Positions 25,959 to 33,863 of a stretch of 64,000 nucleotides of DNA are shown here, piece by piece. The position numbers and the translations under genes were made by a program. Source of the stretch: Halobacteriovorax vibrionivorans (lineage in GTDB: Bacteria > Bdellovibrionota > Bacteriovoracia > Bacteriovoracales > Bacteriovoracaceae); assembly GCF_003346865.1 (NCBI RefSeq), contig NZ_QDKL01000003.1, positions 1-64,000 of the forward strand. Reading direction: 5' to 3'. Numbering within the stretch: the first letter of the stretch is position 1; the number at the start of each line of letters is the position of its first letter. Under the pieces are notes generated by a model. The model was not told the DNA's origin and searched no databases. It saw only the letters and a program-made list of their open reading frames with translations.

Positions 25959-26918
25959 ATGTACGAGTATTTAAATACATTCTTAGCGGGAACCGGTATT
26001 AGTGTTCCCGAACTTTGGTCAGCTATCATTTATATTTGCATCACAGTAGGTGCTTCTTTCTATCTTATATCGATGGGTATCTCTGGCCTATCATTACAAA
26101 ATCTATCGAATAAAGAACCAGAAAAAAAGATACAAACATCTACCATGTGTTTTGCTCAAGCTGTTGTTTGCTTCTTTATAATTGCTCACTTTTTTATGCC
26201 TATCTATTCAAAAGCTAAAGTTGCAACGACACTTTTGATGTTTATTTGCACATACACAGCTCGCTATTATTACTGGGAAAATTTATCAAAAGTATTTAAT
26301 GAACCAAAAGCGATGCGATGGGTATATAAGTCAATTGTCTTTGGTGCAATTTCTCTGTGTCTTATCCATTTGTTGTGGATGGCCTTTTATGATGTGCATA
26401 CGTGCTGCTTAGGACCTAAGCTTATTAAAAGTAATGCAAGTAACTTTATCTTAAAAGTACAGATCCCCTTTGTTCTTAATAAGTCCTTTAGTGGCCTAGT
26501 TGCTTTTTTCACATTGGCAGTTTCAGTCGTTTATATAAGGTTTTTCTTAATCTCACTAAAGCAAGGTGATCGTCTGATGATTTTTGGCCTGCTCTTAAGT
26601 GTCCTTAATATTTTATATACGACAAGTTTTCATGCTTTTGGCTTTCAGTATTGGATTCCTCTTTATTTTATCGTCGATCTTATTGAGTATACAAGACTAC
26701 AACAGCTAGAGCTCTCTCAGTCACGAGAGAAATATCGCTCGCATGATGAATCATATCGAATGGTTATTCATGATATTGCAAATCCTATACAATTTTCTTC
26801 TTTGAAGTTGAATCGATTGAAGAGAAATACCCTTATATCTTTAGATGATGCTAATGATATATCAACGCAAAACAGCCGCATCATAGAAGCTTTAAATAAT
26901 CATAAAAAGAAAGATTAG
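25959..26918 (+). CDS. Membrane sensor paralogue without kinase ATPase domain
   Basis: 319 residues. Six or seven membrane segments fill about 15-245. A CCLGP motif lies in the loop near residue 150, followed by LKVQIPF. After the last membrane segment comes a coiled stretch and a histidine-box-like sequence YRMVIHDIANPIQFSSLKL. The protein stops about 45 residues later, with no N, G1 or G2 boxes. It is clearly a paralogue of the next protein, which has them. It may serve as a sensing or phosphoaccepting partner of that kinase. The neighbours are sulfur-transport genes and a Crp/Fnr regulator. Confidence 0.7.
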   Translation: MYEYLNTFLAGTGISVPELWSAIIYICITVGASFYLISMGISGLSLQNLSNKEPEKKIQTSTMCFAQAVVCFFIIAHFFMPIYSKAKVATTLLMFICTYTARYYYWENLSKVFNEPKAMRWVYKSIVFGAISLCLIHLLWMAFYDVHTCCLGPKLIKSNASNFILKVQIPFVLNKSFSGLVAFFTLAVSVVYIRFFLISLKQGDRLMIFGLLLSVLNILYTTSFHAFGFQYWIPLYFIVDLIEYTRLQQLELSQSREKYRSHDESYRMVIHDIANPIQFSSLKLNRLKRNTLISLDDANDISTQNSRIIEALNNHKKKD

Positions 26919-26980
26919 TTTAAATACTAAACCTTCAAAAGATATTGTTTAATTGCTTGGCAAATAGTAATATCCAACAG

Positions 26981-28339
26981 ATGTTTGGTTATTTAGATAT
27001 TTTAGATTCACAGTTTTGGAGTAATATAGGCTTTGCTTTTTTGGCAATGGCCGCCGGTTGTTACTATCTATCTCTTGCGATCACAGGTCTTCATTTAAAA
27101 CGTATAGGCCAAGGCCAATCAAAACATCGAGTGAAAACTTACCTTATGGCGTTTTCTCAGTCCGTTGTATGTTTTTTAGTTTTAGCGAAGTATTTCTTTC
27201 CAATATATTCTGATAAGAAAGTTCTTGTTAGCCTACTTCTTTTTACTTTTGGCTGTTTTTCGAAGTTACTTTATTGGAATAATTTAAGTTATTATTTTAA
27301 AGAATCTAGTGGCCCTCGTATTTTTTATAAAATAGTGATTTTCTCTGCTATTTTTGTATCAGTTATTCACATCATATTTTATTTTATTGAAGGAGGAGGA
27401 AGCTGCTGCTTGGCCCCTAATGTTATCAATGAGACGACTTCAGAAATTTTAAAAATACAGGTTCCTTTCAAAGTAAGTAGTCTTCTTCAAGGTTTTCAAA
27501 GTGGTTATATTATTGTCGTTTGGTTGATTTACTTTAGTTTTTTCTATAAAGCCTTAAAGACCAACGACTTGGCAATGAAGATTGGACTAGGACTAAGTGT
27601 TGCTAATGTATTCTATACTTTAAGTTATTTTGTTTTTGATTTCCAATATTGGATTCCACTATTTTTCCTCACAGATATTGTAGAATACACAAGACTTCAA
27701 AGAGTTGAAATTAATCAAATAAATAATGACTTCAAAGAGCAAAGAGAAAAAGAAGCGAAACTTCTTCATGATATATCAAATCCTTTACAGCATACTTGGA
27801 CGCGTCTACGAAGGATTATAAAAGACAAGTCAAATCAAAGAAACTTGGATATTGATAAAGATGTAAACTCATTATATATGGCAACAACTAACGCCATTGA
27901 TATTCTAAATAAGTATCGACAAGAAGACGAAAAATTCTGTCCCATTTCTTTGGCCATTAATGATGTTATAAAGATGTATGATGACGTAAATATTGATTAT
28001 ATACCACCACAACATGAAGTCGATGTTAATTGCCAGGTAATAAAGAATACTCTCATCAATCTTATTAAGAACTCAATTGAAGCCTTAGGTGAAGACTTGA
28101 AGTGGATTAAAATAGAAGTAAATAGCTCTTCTAATGAACTTCATCTCAAATATATTGATAGTGGGCTATATAGTGATTTTAAAAAGCCACAGAATGCTTT
28201 TAAATATGGTTATAGTTCTAAAGAGGGACGAGACCGAGGAATTGGTCTGGCATCAGTGAAAGCAGATATTGAAAAGATTGGAGGACGAATTAAATTAGGT
28301 CCTTTCCAAGACAATACCTGCTTTGATATTTATCTTTAA
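26981..28339 (+). CDS. Membrane-bound sensor histidine kinase
   Basis: About 452 residues from the ATG at 26981; a TTG at 26945 would add 12. The ATG is preferred because MFGYLDILDSQFW aligns with the start of the paralogue upstream (MYEYLNTFL). Six or seven membrane segments, a CCLAP motif in a loop, then LLHDISNPLQHTW as histidine box. The ATPase domain has NTLINLIKNSIEAL (N box), a D-x-G region and RDRGIGLASVKADIEKIGG (G2 box). It should autophosphorylate in response to a membrane or periplasmic signal. No response regulator is nearby, so it is an orphan kinase. Confidence 0.8.
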   Translation: MFGYLDILDSQFWSNIGFAFLAMAAGCYYLSLAITGLHLKRIGQGQSKHRVKTYLMAFSQSVVCFLVLAKYFFPIYSDKKVLVSLLLFTFGCFSKLLYWNNLSYYFKESSGPRIFYKIVIFSAIFVSVIHIIFYFIEGGGSCCLAPNVINETTSEILKIQVPFKVSSLLQGFQSGYIIVVWLIYFSFFYKALKTNDLAMKIGLGLSVANVFYTLSYFVFDFQYWIPLFFLTDIVEYTRLQRVEINQINNDFKEQREKEAKLLHDISNPLQHTWTRLRRIIKDKSNQRNLDIDKDVNSLYMATTNAIDILNKYRQEDEKFCPISLAINDVIKMYDDVNIDYIPPQHEVDVNCQVIKNTLINLIKNSIEALGEDLKWIKIEVNSSSNELHLKYIDSGLYSDFKKPQNAFKYGYSSKEGRDRGIGLASVKADIEKIGGRIKLGPFQDNTCFDIYL

Positions 28340-28776
28340 TTATTACAATTACTCATCTCTAGCCAAAAACTACCGCTTGTTGATGCACAGGCAGAACAGT
28401 TAAATGAAATAACAAGTTGATCTCCTGGGTGAATCTCTCTTCCTATATAATCACCTGGATTGTATGTCATGGCATCAGTGTTTCCATTAATGTATATTTC
28501 CCAAGGAGAGCTGGGTGTAAATGGCCCAGAATCTATCTTGTAATTGATTCTCTCCAAACACCAATGTTGCTTTGATGTAAAAGGAGTAACGCTATTAGAG
28601 GGGCTAGATACTTCGTTATTAATTCCAAAATAATAAACATTAGCGTTTATATTGCTAAAGCGTAAAGTTAATTGGGCAAAGTTATCATTTTCAAAAAGAA
28701 AAACATTTCCATCTGTATCAGTTTTAAAGCATGACGTGAGTGAGATTAATGCCGCTAAGATTAGTATATATTTCAT
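28336..28776 (-). CDS. Hypothetical lipoprotein
   Basis: About 146 residues from the ATG at 28776; GGAG lies eight bases before it. An upstream ATG at 28794 would add six residues ahead of the signal peptide. ILAALISLTSC gives the lipobox and acylated Cys. The rest is beta-rich with several cysteines (HWCLER, FNCSACAS, MSNCNN). No domain recognised. Its ATG follows the stop of the FecR-domain gene by one base, so they form an operon. Its stop shares TTAA with the convergent kinase gene. Confidence 0.65.
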   Translation of the reverse strand: MKYILILAALISLTSCFKTDTDGNVFLFENDNFAQLTLRFSNINANVYYFGINNEVSSPSNSVTPFTSKQHWCLERINYKIDSGPFTPSSPWEIYINGNTDAMTYNPGDYIGREIHPGDQLVISFNCSACASTSGSFWLEMSNCNN

Positions 28777-28777
28777 T

Positions 28778-30469
28778 TTAAAACTCCATTTCATAGTTTA
28801 CATTTAGATCAAGATTTTTAACTTTAATATCTTGAGCTAGGAATTCTCTATGGATCAGATTAAAGAGTAGAGCTGTCGTAGAAGAAAGTTTTCTTCTTGC
28901 TCCAATTTCAAATCCTTTACCTGTATAGACATTAATATTTGGTCTATCAGAGCTTGGCATATAAGATCGATAGTCAATAAGATACGTCCAATTGTCACTA
29001 TAGTCGTATGCAACTCCAAAAGTCATATAAGGAATAAATTGTGTACGTTGATCTAATACTGGAGTTAAGCTTGTTTCGAAACGTCCTGTTAGGAAAAATT
29101 CATCTTGTAGATGGTATCCTACTTTAAATCTTAACTCAGAATTTAGACGATAGTAGATATCAGCAGCAAGTTCAGGTGAAATAAAGTCATCATCTTTATT
29201 CTCTGGTCTTTGATCATCACGAAACATATAGATTGAATCAACGCCAATCTTATATCGAGCATAAAGACGTTTATTAAATACTTGTTGATAGTAAACAGCG
29301 GCTGTTATTCCTGCACCGACGTAGTTACTTTTGCTGTCGTTATTATCCATTGAGTAATAGCCCATTCGGCGAGCACCCATACCAAAGCTTGCAGACCAGC
29401 TATTGTGCATATTCGTTAAATAAGACGTTCTTGATAGAGGAGTGCCATGATCCACAACTTCGTGACCTTTAACTTCTCTATATTCAATCTTTTCATTAAG
29501 TTTTTTCGCTACTTCTTTTGCTTCTTCATCTTTTTCACTTACAGCAACAAAACCTTTCTTCTCATCTAGCTTTACATTATTGGCCGCAATGAATTGTCCT
29601 GTGTTCTTGTCAATATCACCAACTTTCAAAGACTCATCTTTAATTTCAGGAATAAAGATGGCAGAGTCGAGATCCACGATGGCACCATTATTTGGAATCT
29701 CATCTACTTTTGTATCCTTACCATAAAGATATGAAACTTGTGTTTCATTTAGCTTTGCTTCTGGAGCTTTTTGAATCTCTTTTGCAGATACTGTCTCAAG
29801 TGTTTCGTTTTTCTCTAAGGCAATAAGCTGATTAGGGTTAACTTTTTGAGCTGGAGTCTCATCGTAGAGGTGATCATAAGTTGTGGATGCGCTACCTTTT
29901 TTAACAAGTGTAACATCATCACGATCAAGACTTTCTTTGACTGTTTCTTCGATATCAACTCTTTCTTCGTTGATTTTTTTTACAGCAACTTCACCTTCTA
30001 ATGTAATAACTGATGTCGCTTTATTTTTTTGACTAGCAACAGTGATAAACTCAGTACCTCGAACACCTAATGCCATTGTTTTCGTCTTTATATAGACTTT
30101 ATTAAATGCCTTATGTCCTTTTACTTTCTTATCCTGTGGCCTAATCTTTGCTCTCATCTTACCGTTTAAGAGCTGGATGATACTTCCACTTTTCTTTTCA
30201 ATCTTTGCAATTTTAATTTTTGTATTTGGGCCAACAGTAATATAACTTCCATCTTCTAGAATTTGGACTTTCACAAAGGAGCGTACTCTTGTAACAATCG
30301 AGGTATCTTCTTTGATTAATTGTCCTTTTTTGACCCAAGAAGCTTGAATCGCTCCAGGAGGAAGTTGAGAGACTTTTCCTCTGATAGAGACAACTTTTGC
30401 AAATTTAGCGTAACTGTTGAAGTGAACTCCCAATAGGAGAGTTAAGATAAGTAGATAATTAAATTTCAT
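28778..30469 (-). CDS. FecR-domain protein with C-terminal outer-membrane barrel
   Basis: 563 residues. Signal peptide about 1-21. Residues 22-165 form a FecR domain: GKVSQLPPG, ILEDGSYITVGPNTKIKI, GKMRAKIRP and ALGVRGTEFITV are its usual landmarks. A charged linker follows (about 190-345). The C-terminal ~200 residues consist of strand-length aromatic segments ending VNYEMEF, a typical outer-membrane barrel terminus. FecR domains normally sit in signalling proteins or ligand-binding exported proteins; a fusion to a barrel suggests a periplasmic sensor held in the outer membrane. Upstream is bacterioferritin. Confidence 0.75.
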   Translation of the reverse strand: MKFNYLLILTLLLGVHFNSYAKFAKVVSIRGKVSQLPPGAIQASWVKKGQLIKEDTSIVTRVRSFVKVQILEDGSYITVGPNTKIKIAKIEKKSGSIIQLLNGKMRAKIRPQDKKVKGHKAFNKVYIKTKTMALGVRGTEFITVASQKNKATSVITLEGEVAVKKINEERVDIEETVKESLDRDDVTLVKKGSASTTYDHLYDETPAQKVNPNQLIALEKNETLETVSAKEIQKAPEAKLNETQVSYLYGKDTKVDEIPNNGAIVDLDSAIFIPEIKDESLKVGDIDKNTGQFIAANNVKLDEKKGFVAVSEKDEEAKEVAKKLNEKIEYREVKGHEVVDHGTPLSRTSYLTNMHNSWSASFGMGARRMGYYSMDNNDSKSNYVGAGITAAVYYQQVFNKRLYARYKIGVDSIYMFRDDQRPENKDDDFISPELAADIYYRLNSELRFKVGYHLQDEFFLTGRFETSLTPVLDQRTQFIPYMTFGVAYDYSDNWTYLIDYRSYMPSSDRPNINVYTGKGFEIGARRKLSSTTALLFNLIHREFLAQDIKVKNLDLNVNYEMEF

Positions 30470-30547
30470 AAAACATCCGTGTTCTTTAAATTGTTTTCAT
30501 AATTATAAGTAAAAAAACAACGAATGTTTAATGTTTTTTAATATTTC

Positions 30548-31024
30548 TTAAACGGATTCACTAGCTGTTTGTAGATAATTCTCAATTCCGACTTTTTCAA
30601 TCAGAGAAAGTTGAGTTTCAAGCCAATCAATATGATCGTTTTCAGTATCTGATAATAGCTCTAAAAGGATATCGCGAGATACGAAGTCACTATATTTCTC
30701 ACAAAGTGCGATGGCCTCTTTTAGCTTTTTGCTATTAGCAAGCTCATACTCAAGTTCATCACTAATAAGCTTTTTAACGTCACGAGATGGCCTATACGGA
30801 AGTCTTGTTCCTAGCTCTGGCATCCCTTCTAAAAAGATAATTCTCTCGATTAGCTTTGTTGCATGAATAGTTTCATCATCTTTTTCATGATCAATTCTTT
30901 CATAGAGCTTTGTAAGTCCCATATCTTGGAAAAGACGAGAATGGAGAAAGTACAGATCAATTGCCGATAGCTCTTGCGTTAGTAACTCATTAAAAATATC
31001 GATAACTTCTTGATTTCCTTTCAT
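30548..31024 (-). CDS. bfr: Bacterioferritin, apparently without the haem ligand
   Basis: 158 residues, the normal length. All ferroxidase residues are present: Glu18, Glu51, His54, Glu94, and Glu128/His131 in TENDHIDWLE. Position 52, which is the haem-binding Met in E. coli Bfr, is Thr here (E-T-I-H). The protein should store iron in a 24-mer shell in the cytoplasm but may not bind haem, as in some two-gene bacterioferritin systems. Preceded by AGGAGAAAAA and followed by the FecR-domain gene on the same strand. Confidence 0.92.
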   Translation of the reverse strand: MKGNQEVIDIFNELLTQELSAIDLYFLHSRLFQDMGLTKLYERIDHEKDDETIHATKLIERIIFLEGMPELGTRLPYRPSRDVKKLISDELEYELANSKKLKEAIALCEKYSDFVSRDILLELLSDTENDHIDWLETQLSLIEKVGIENYLQTASESV

Positions 31025-31157
31025 TTTTTCTCCTTTTTAGTAGCATACACGATTCGTCGAAATTTTAAAATACAATAATATTTGACTCATTTACTAAAGT
31101 TAAGAAGTTGAATAACCGATAAAAATAGTACGTGAAAATGTACGTAGGAGGATAATA

Positions 31158-31388
31158 ATGAAAAGAATTTTAGCAATTGTAACTTTGGGAGTTACGCTAG
31201 TGTCTTGTGGTAGTTCGCCGAGCAGGGGAGTTGCTTCAGTAGAAGGTAGCTGTGCTCTTCAAAAGCACCCATCAAAGAATCATTATCGTATCTTGATTCA
31301 TGAAAAGCCGCATAGCCAATATTGGTATACGAAAGGTGATGCCATGAAAATTAAGGACTCTTTTGTAAAGAAAGGAATGTGTGAATAG
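31158..31388 (+). CDS. Small lipoprotein
   Basis: 76 residues. MKRILAIVTLGVTLVSCGSS has a lipobox with Cys17. The mature part has two more cysteines (GSCALQKHP and KKGMCE) and is basic. AGGAGG lies upstream at proper spacing. It is followed 32 bp later by a shorter lipoprotein with a near-identical signal and SxPxRG segment, so the two probably arose by duplication. No function recognised. Confidence 0.7.
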   Translation: MKRILAIVTLGVTLVSCGSSPSRGVASVEGSCALQKHPSKNHYRILIHEKPHSQYWYTKGDAMKIKDSFVKKGMCE

Positions 31389-31419
31389 ATATAAATTCGA
31401 ATAATTAAAGGAAATTAAT

Positions 31420-31569
31420 ATGAAAAAAATTATAACAATAGCAATTCTAGGATTAACTTTAGTATCTTGTAGTAGTACTCCTGATAGAGGACCTTCTTCT
31501 AAGAAACAATTCGACTCATATAAATTTCAAGATTCATATGAAAACGTTTATAAAAACGGTAAATATTAA
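31420..31569 (+). CDS. Very small lipoprotein, paralogue of the previous gene
   Basis: 49 residues: MKKIITIAILGLTLVSC, then SSTPDRGPSS and a short Tyr/Lys-rich tail ending NGKY. The lipobox LTLVSC and the following motif match the preceding lipoprotein, supporting translation despite the small size. AAGG sits at proper spacing before the ATG. A strong terminator follows 11 bases after the stop. Probably a small envelope lipoprotein of unknown role. Confidence 0.7.
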   Translation: MKKIITIAILGLTLVSCSSTPDRGPSSKKQFDSYKFQDSYENVYKNGKY

Positions 31570-31580
31570 CCAATAAAAAA

Positions 31581-31604
31581 GGCCCTCATTTCGAGGGCCT
31601 TTTT
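31581..31604 (+). terminator. Rho-independent terminator of the lipoprotein pair
   Basis: GGCCCTC, loop ATTTC, GAGGGCC, then five T, with an A-run before. A strong, symmetric hairpin that should separate the lipoprotein transcript from the RNA array that follows. Confidence 0.92.
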
Positions 31605-31631
31605 CTTATATAAAGCTTTTATTTTAATGAT

Positions 31632-31736
31632 CGCGCCTTTGGCGAACCGAAAGATCTGAAGATCTTTCTCTCGAATAGCTTGTGCCCTAAATAGGTGCGC
31701 ATAGACAAAAAAAGAGACTGAAAGTCTCTTTTTTTT
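31632..31736 (+). ncRNA. Structured RNA unit 1 of a three-copy tandem array
   Basis: Hairpins in order: CGCC-TTT-GGCG; GAAAGATCT/AGATCTTTC; a longer imperfect stem TGTGCCCT/AGGTGCGCA; then AGAGACT-GAA-AGTCTCT with eight T, an intrinsic terminator. Compared with units 2 and 3, the first two stems differ by paired changes that keep pairing (CGCC/GGCG against CGCT/AGCG; AGATCT against AGACCT/AGGTCT). The strand is inferred from the terminator, which is also T-rich on the other strand. No promoter is clear. Confidence 0.6.
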
Positions 31737-31737
31737 A

Positions 31738-31841
31738 GCGCTTTTAGCGAACCGAAAGACCTAAAGGTCTTTCTCTCGAATATCATGTGCCCAAAATAAG
31801 GGCGCATAGACAAAAAAAGAGACTGAAAGTCTCTTTTTTTT
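31738..31841 (+). ncRNA. Structured RNA unit 2 of the tandem array
   Basis: It starts 105 bp after unit 1 and has the same order of hairpins: CGCT-TTT-AGCG; GAAAGACCT-AA-AGGTCTTTC; ATGTGCCC-AAAATAA-GGGCGCAT; AGAGACT terminator with eight T. The single-stranded segments CTCTCGAA and AGACAAAAAA are conserved among copies. No known family was recognised. Confidence 0.6.
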
Positions 31842-31842
31842 A

Positions 31843-31945
31843 GCGCTTTTAGCGAACCGAAAGACCTAAAGGTCTTTCTCTCGAAAATCATGTGCCCAAA
31901 ATAAGGGCGCATAGACAAAAAAAAGGACACTAAGTCCTTTTTATT
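31843..31945 (+). ncRNA. Structured RNA unit 3 of the tandem array
   Basis: Nearly identical to unit 2 through the first three hairpins (one base differs in the TCGAAAATC linker). It ends in a different terminator stem, AAGGAC/GTCCTT, followed by T-rich sequence. This last hairpin also lies three bases past the stop of phnE on the other strand and can terminate it. Confidence 0.6.
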
Positions 31946-31948
31946 TGT

Positions 31949-33043
31949 CTATTTAATAGCCTCACGGATATTAGAAGATAGCCAGTCCATTACCCATACA
32001 ATCGTTGCAATTACGATTACAAGAAGACCAACTTCATTCCACTTTGCCAGACCTTGGTATTGCATTAGCATAGTACCAATACCACCACCACCAACTAGAC
32101 CAATTACTGTGGCCATACGAACGTTGATGTCCCAACGGTAGATAGTGAATGATAGGTATGGAAGAACGATTTGTGGAACAACACCAAACCAAATAACTTG
32201 GATAGGGTGAGCACCTGTTGCCATCATTGCTTCAATTGGCCCATTAGATACGTTTTCAATTTGCTCTGAGTAAAGCTTTGATAGAGATGATACAGAGTGA
32301 AGACAAAGTGCCATCATACCAGCAAATGGCCCGATACCAACCCATACAGAGAAGATAATCGCCCATACTAGAGGCTCAATTGAACGTGATACGTTTAAGA
32401 AGAAACGTACAATAGTATAAATAGTCATTGTGAAACGTGAACCATTCATTAGGTTTCTTGCTGCAAAGAATGCTAGTAAGAATGCAATTGGTAGCGCTAC
32501 CGCTGTTGCAATGAAGGCCATATAGATTGTTTCAATTGCTGCAAATAGTGCTTCTTCAAAAATTGCAAAGTTTGGAGTTAAAAGAGCTGTAAAGATTCTC
32601 TTTGCTCCTGTCATTCCCGATTCAGATAAGAATTCGTAAATTGAAATTTGAGAAATATAAATACTAGCAATGAATGTTAAAACTACTGTCGCAATAAGAA
32701 CGAAAGAAAATGGCTCTTTCATGAAAGGAGTATTCTCATCTCTTTTCATGATTCCTGTAATTCCACGTCCTAGTGACATTTTAGTTTTATAAAGGATTGC
32801 TGAAATAGCAAAACCAATAGCAAGTGCTATTAGTGGTTGATTCCAAGTAAAATCTGGGTAGCGAAGACCTAGGATTAGCTTCTCCCATACGATTTTCCAT
32901 GAAACTAGTGCAAGGTATGACCATACTAGGAAGTCGATTACAAATGAGTAAAAATTCATTTTCATCTTCCAAGTAGTTTTATCTTCCTTACGCTTTGGTA
33001 AGTTATTAACTTGATTGTCTGCAGTTTGAGTTGTCGTTGTCAT
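31949..33043 (-). CDS. phnE: Phosphonate/phosphate ABC transporter permease (PhnE family)
   Basis: 364 residues, longer than usual because of an N-terminal region with two extra membrane segments. The C-terminal ~230 residues are the permease domain, with the EAA-loop-like ALCLHSVSSLSKLYSEQIENV then GPIEAMMATGAHPIQVIWFGVVPQI, which are PhnE signatures. It lies in the inner membrane and works with PhnC and PhnD encoded just upstream on the same strand (D, C, E order of transcription). The substrate could be phosphonate, phosphite or phosphate esters. Confidence 0.9.
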   Translation of the reverse strand: MTTTTQTADNQVNNLPKRKEDKTTWKMKMNFYSFVIDFLVWSYLALVSWKIVWEKLILGLRYPDFTWNQPLIALAIGFAISAILYKTKMSLGRGITGIMKRDENTPFMKEPFSFVLIATVVLTFIASIYISQISIYEFLSESGMTGAKRIFTALLTPNFAIFEEALFAAIETIYMAFIATAVALPIAFLLAFFAARNLMNGSRFTMTIYTIVRFFLNVSRSIEPLVWAIIFSVWVGIGPFAGMMALCLHSVSSLSKLYSEQIENVSNGPIEAMMATGAHPIQVIWFGVVPQIVLPYLSFTIYRWDINVRMATVIGLVGGGGIGTMLMQYQGLAKWNEVGLLVIVIATIVWVMDWLSSNIREAIK

Positions 33044-33071
33044 TATATATTGTCCTATTTAATCAAAGTAA

Positions 33072-33833
33072 TTAGTTAATTGTTACTTCAACGGCATCTT
33101 CACCGTAAATTGTTTGGAACCATTCTTCGTTGATATCTAGAGGTTGACCTTCATAGATAAGCTTTCCACCTTTAAGAGCTACAACACGTGAAGCGTACTC
33201 TCTTACAAGTGAAAGGAAGTGTAGGTTACAAATTACAGTTACTCCAAGTTCTTCATTTACCTTTTTCAGGTATTGCATAACCGAGTGTGAAGTTGCAGGG
33301 TCAAGAGACGCAACAGGCTCATCAGCAAGAAGTACCTTTGGGTTTTGCATAAGTGCACGTGCAATCGCAACACGTTGCTGTTGACCACCTGAAAGGTTGT
33401 CTGCTCTTACGTTTTCTTTACCTTCAAGGCCTACGATCTTGATGTAATCTTGTGCTTTTTTCTTATCTTCTTCTGAGTAGATACCAAAAATTGACTTGAT
33501 AACACCTGTTTTAGATAGAGTTCCTGAAAGAACGTTTGTCATAACAGTTCTTCTTGGGATTAAGTTAAAATGTTGAAAGATCATTCCAATGTTTGAACGC
33601 GCTTCTCTCATTGAGGCACCCTTTAACTTTGTAATGTCTTTACCTTCGAAGTTGATTTCTCCACTTGTTACATCGTGAAGACGGTTCATACATCTTAGCA
33701 TTGTCGATTTACCAGAACCTGATAGACCAATAATTACTAGGAATTCACCTTTATCAACGTTGAAACTTACGTTGTTTAGGGCGTGGCATCCATTTGGATA
33801 GACTTTATTAACATTTTTGACTTCTAAAATCAT
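33072..33833 (-). CDS. phnC: Phosphonate-type ABC transporter ATPase (PhnC family)
   Basis: 253 residues from the ATG at 33833; a GTG at 33845 would add four. Walker A GLSGSGKST, Q-loop IFQHFNLIPRRTV, signature LSGGQQQRVAIARAL and Walker B VLLADEPVASLDP are all intact. The phrase RCMNRLHDVTSGEINFEGKDI is typical of PhnC. It powers import through PhnE. It sits 30 bp after phnD and 28 bp before phnE. Confidence 0.93.
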   Translation of the reverse strand: MILEVKNVNKVYPNGCHALNNVSFNVDKGEFLVIIGLSGSGKSTMLRCMNRLHDVTSGEINFEGKDITKLKGASMREARSNIGMIFQHFNLIPRRTVMTNVLSGTLSKTGVIKSIFGIYSEEDKKKAQDYIKIVGLEGKENVRADNLSGGQQQRVAIARALMQNPKVLLADEPVASLDPATSHSVMQYLKKVNEELGVTVICNLHFLSLVREYASRVVALKGGKLIYEGQPLDINEEWFQTIYGEDAVEVTIN

Positions 33834-33863
33834 GTTTGTTCTCACTTTATAGATTTTTGTAAA

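Noticed and set aside
31619..31930. 103-residue - strand ORF with a 35-residue internal repeat across the RNA array
   Set aside because: The repeat unit is exactly 105 bp, so the frame stays open by chance. The sequence is hairpins and T-runs, and base changes preserve pairing rather than codons.
31632..31945. CRISPR array
   Set aside because: Units are directly adjacent with no unique spacers, and each unit is a multi-hairpin of ~105 bp, unlike CRISPR repeats.
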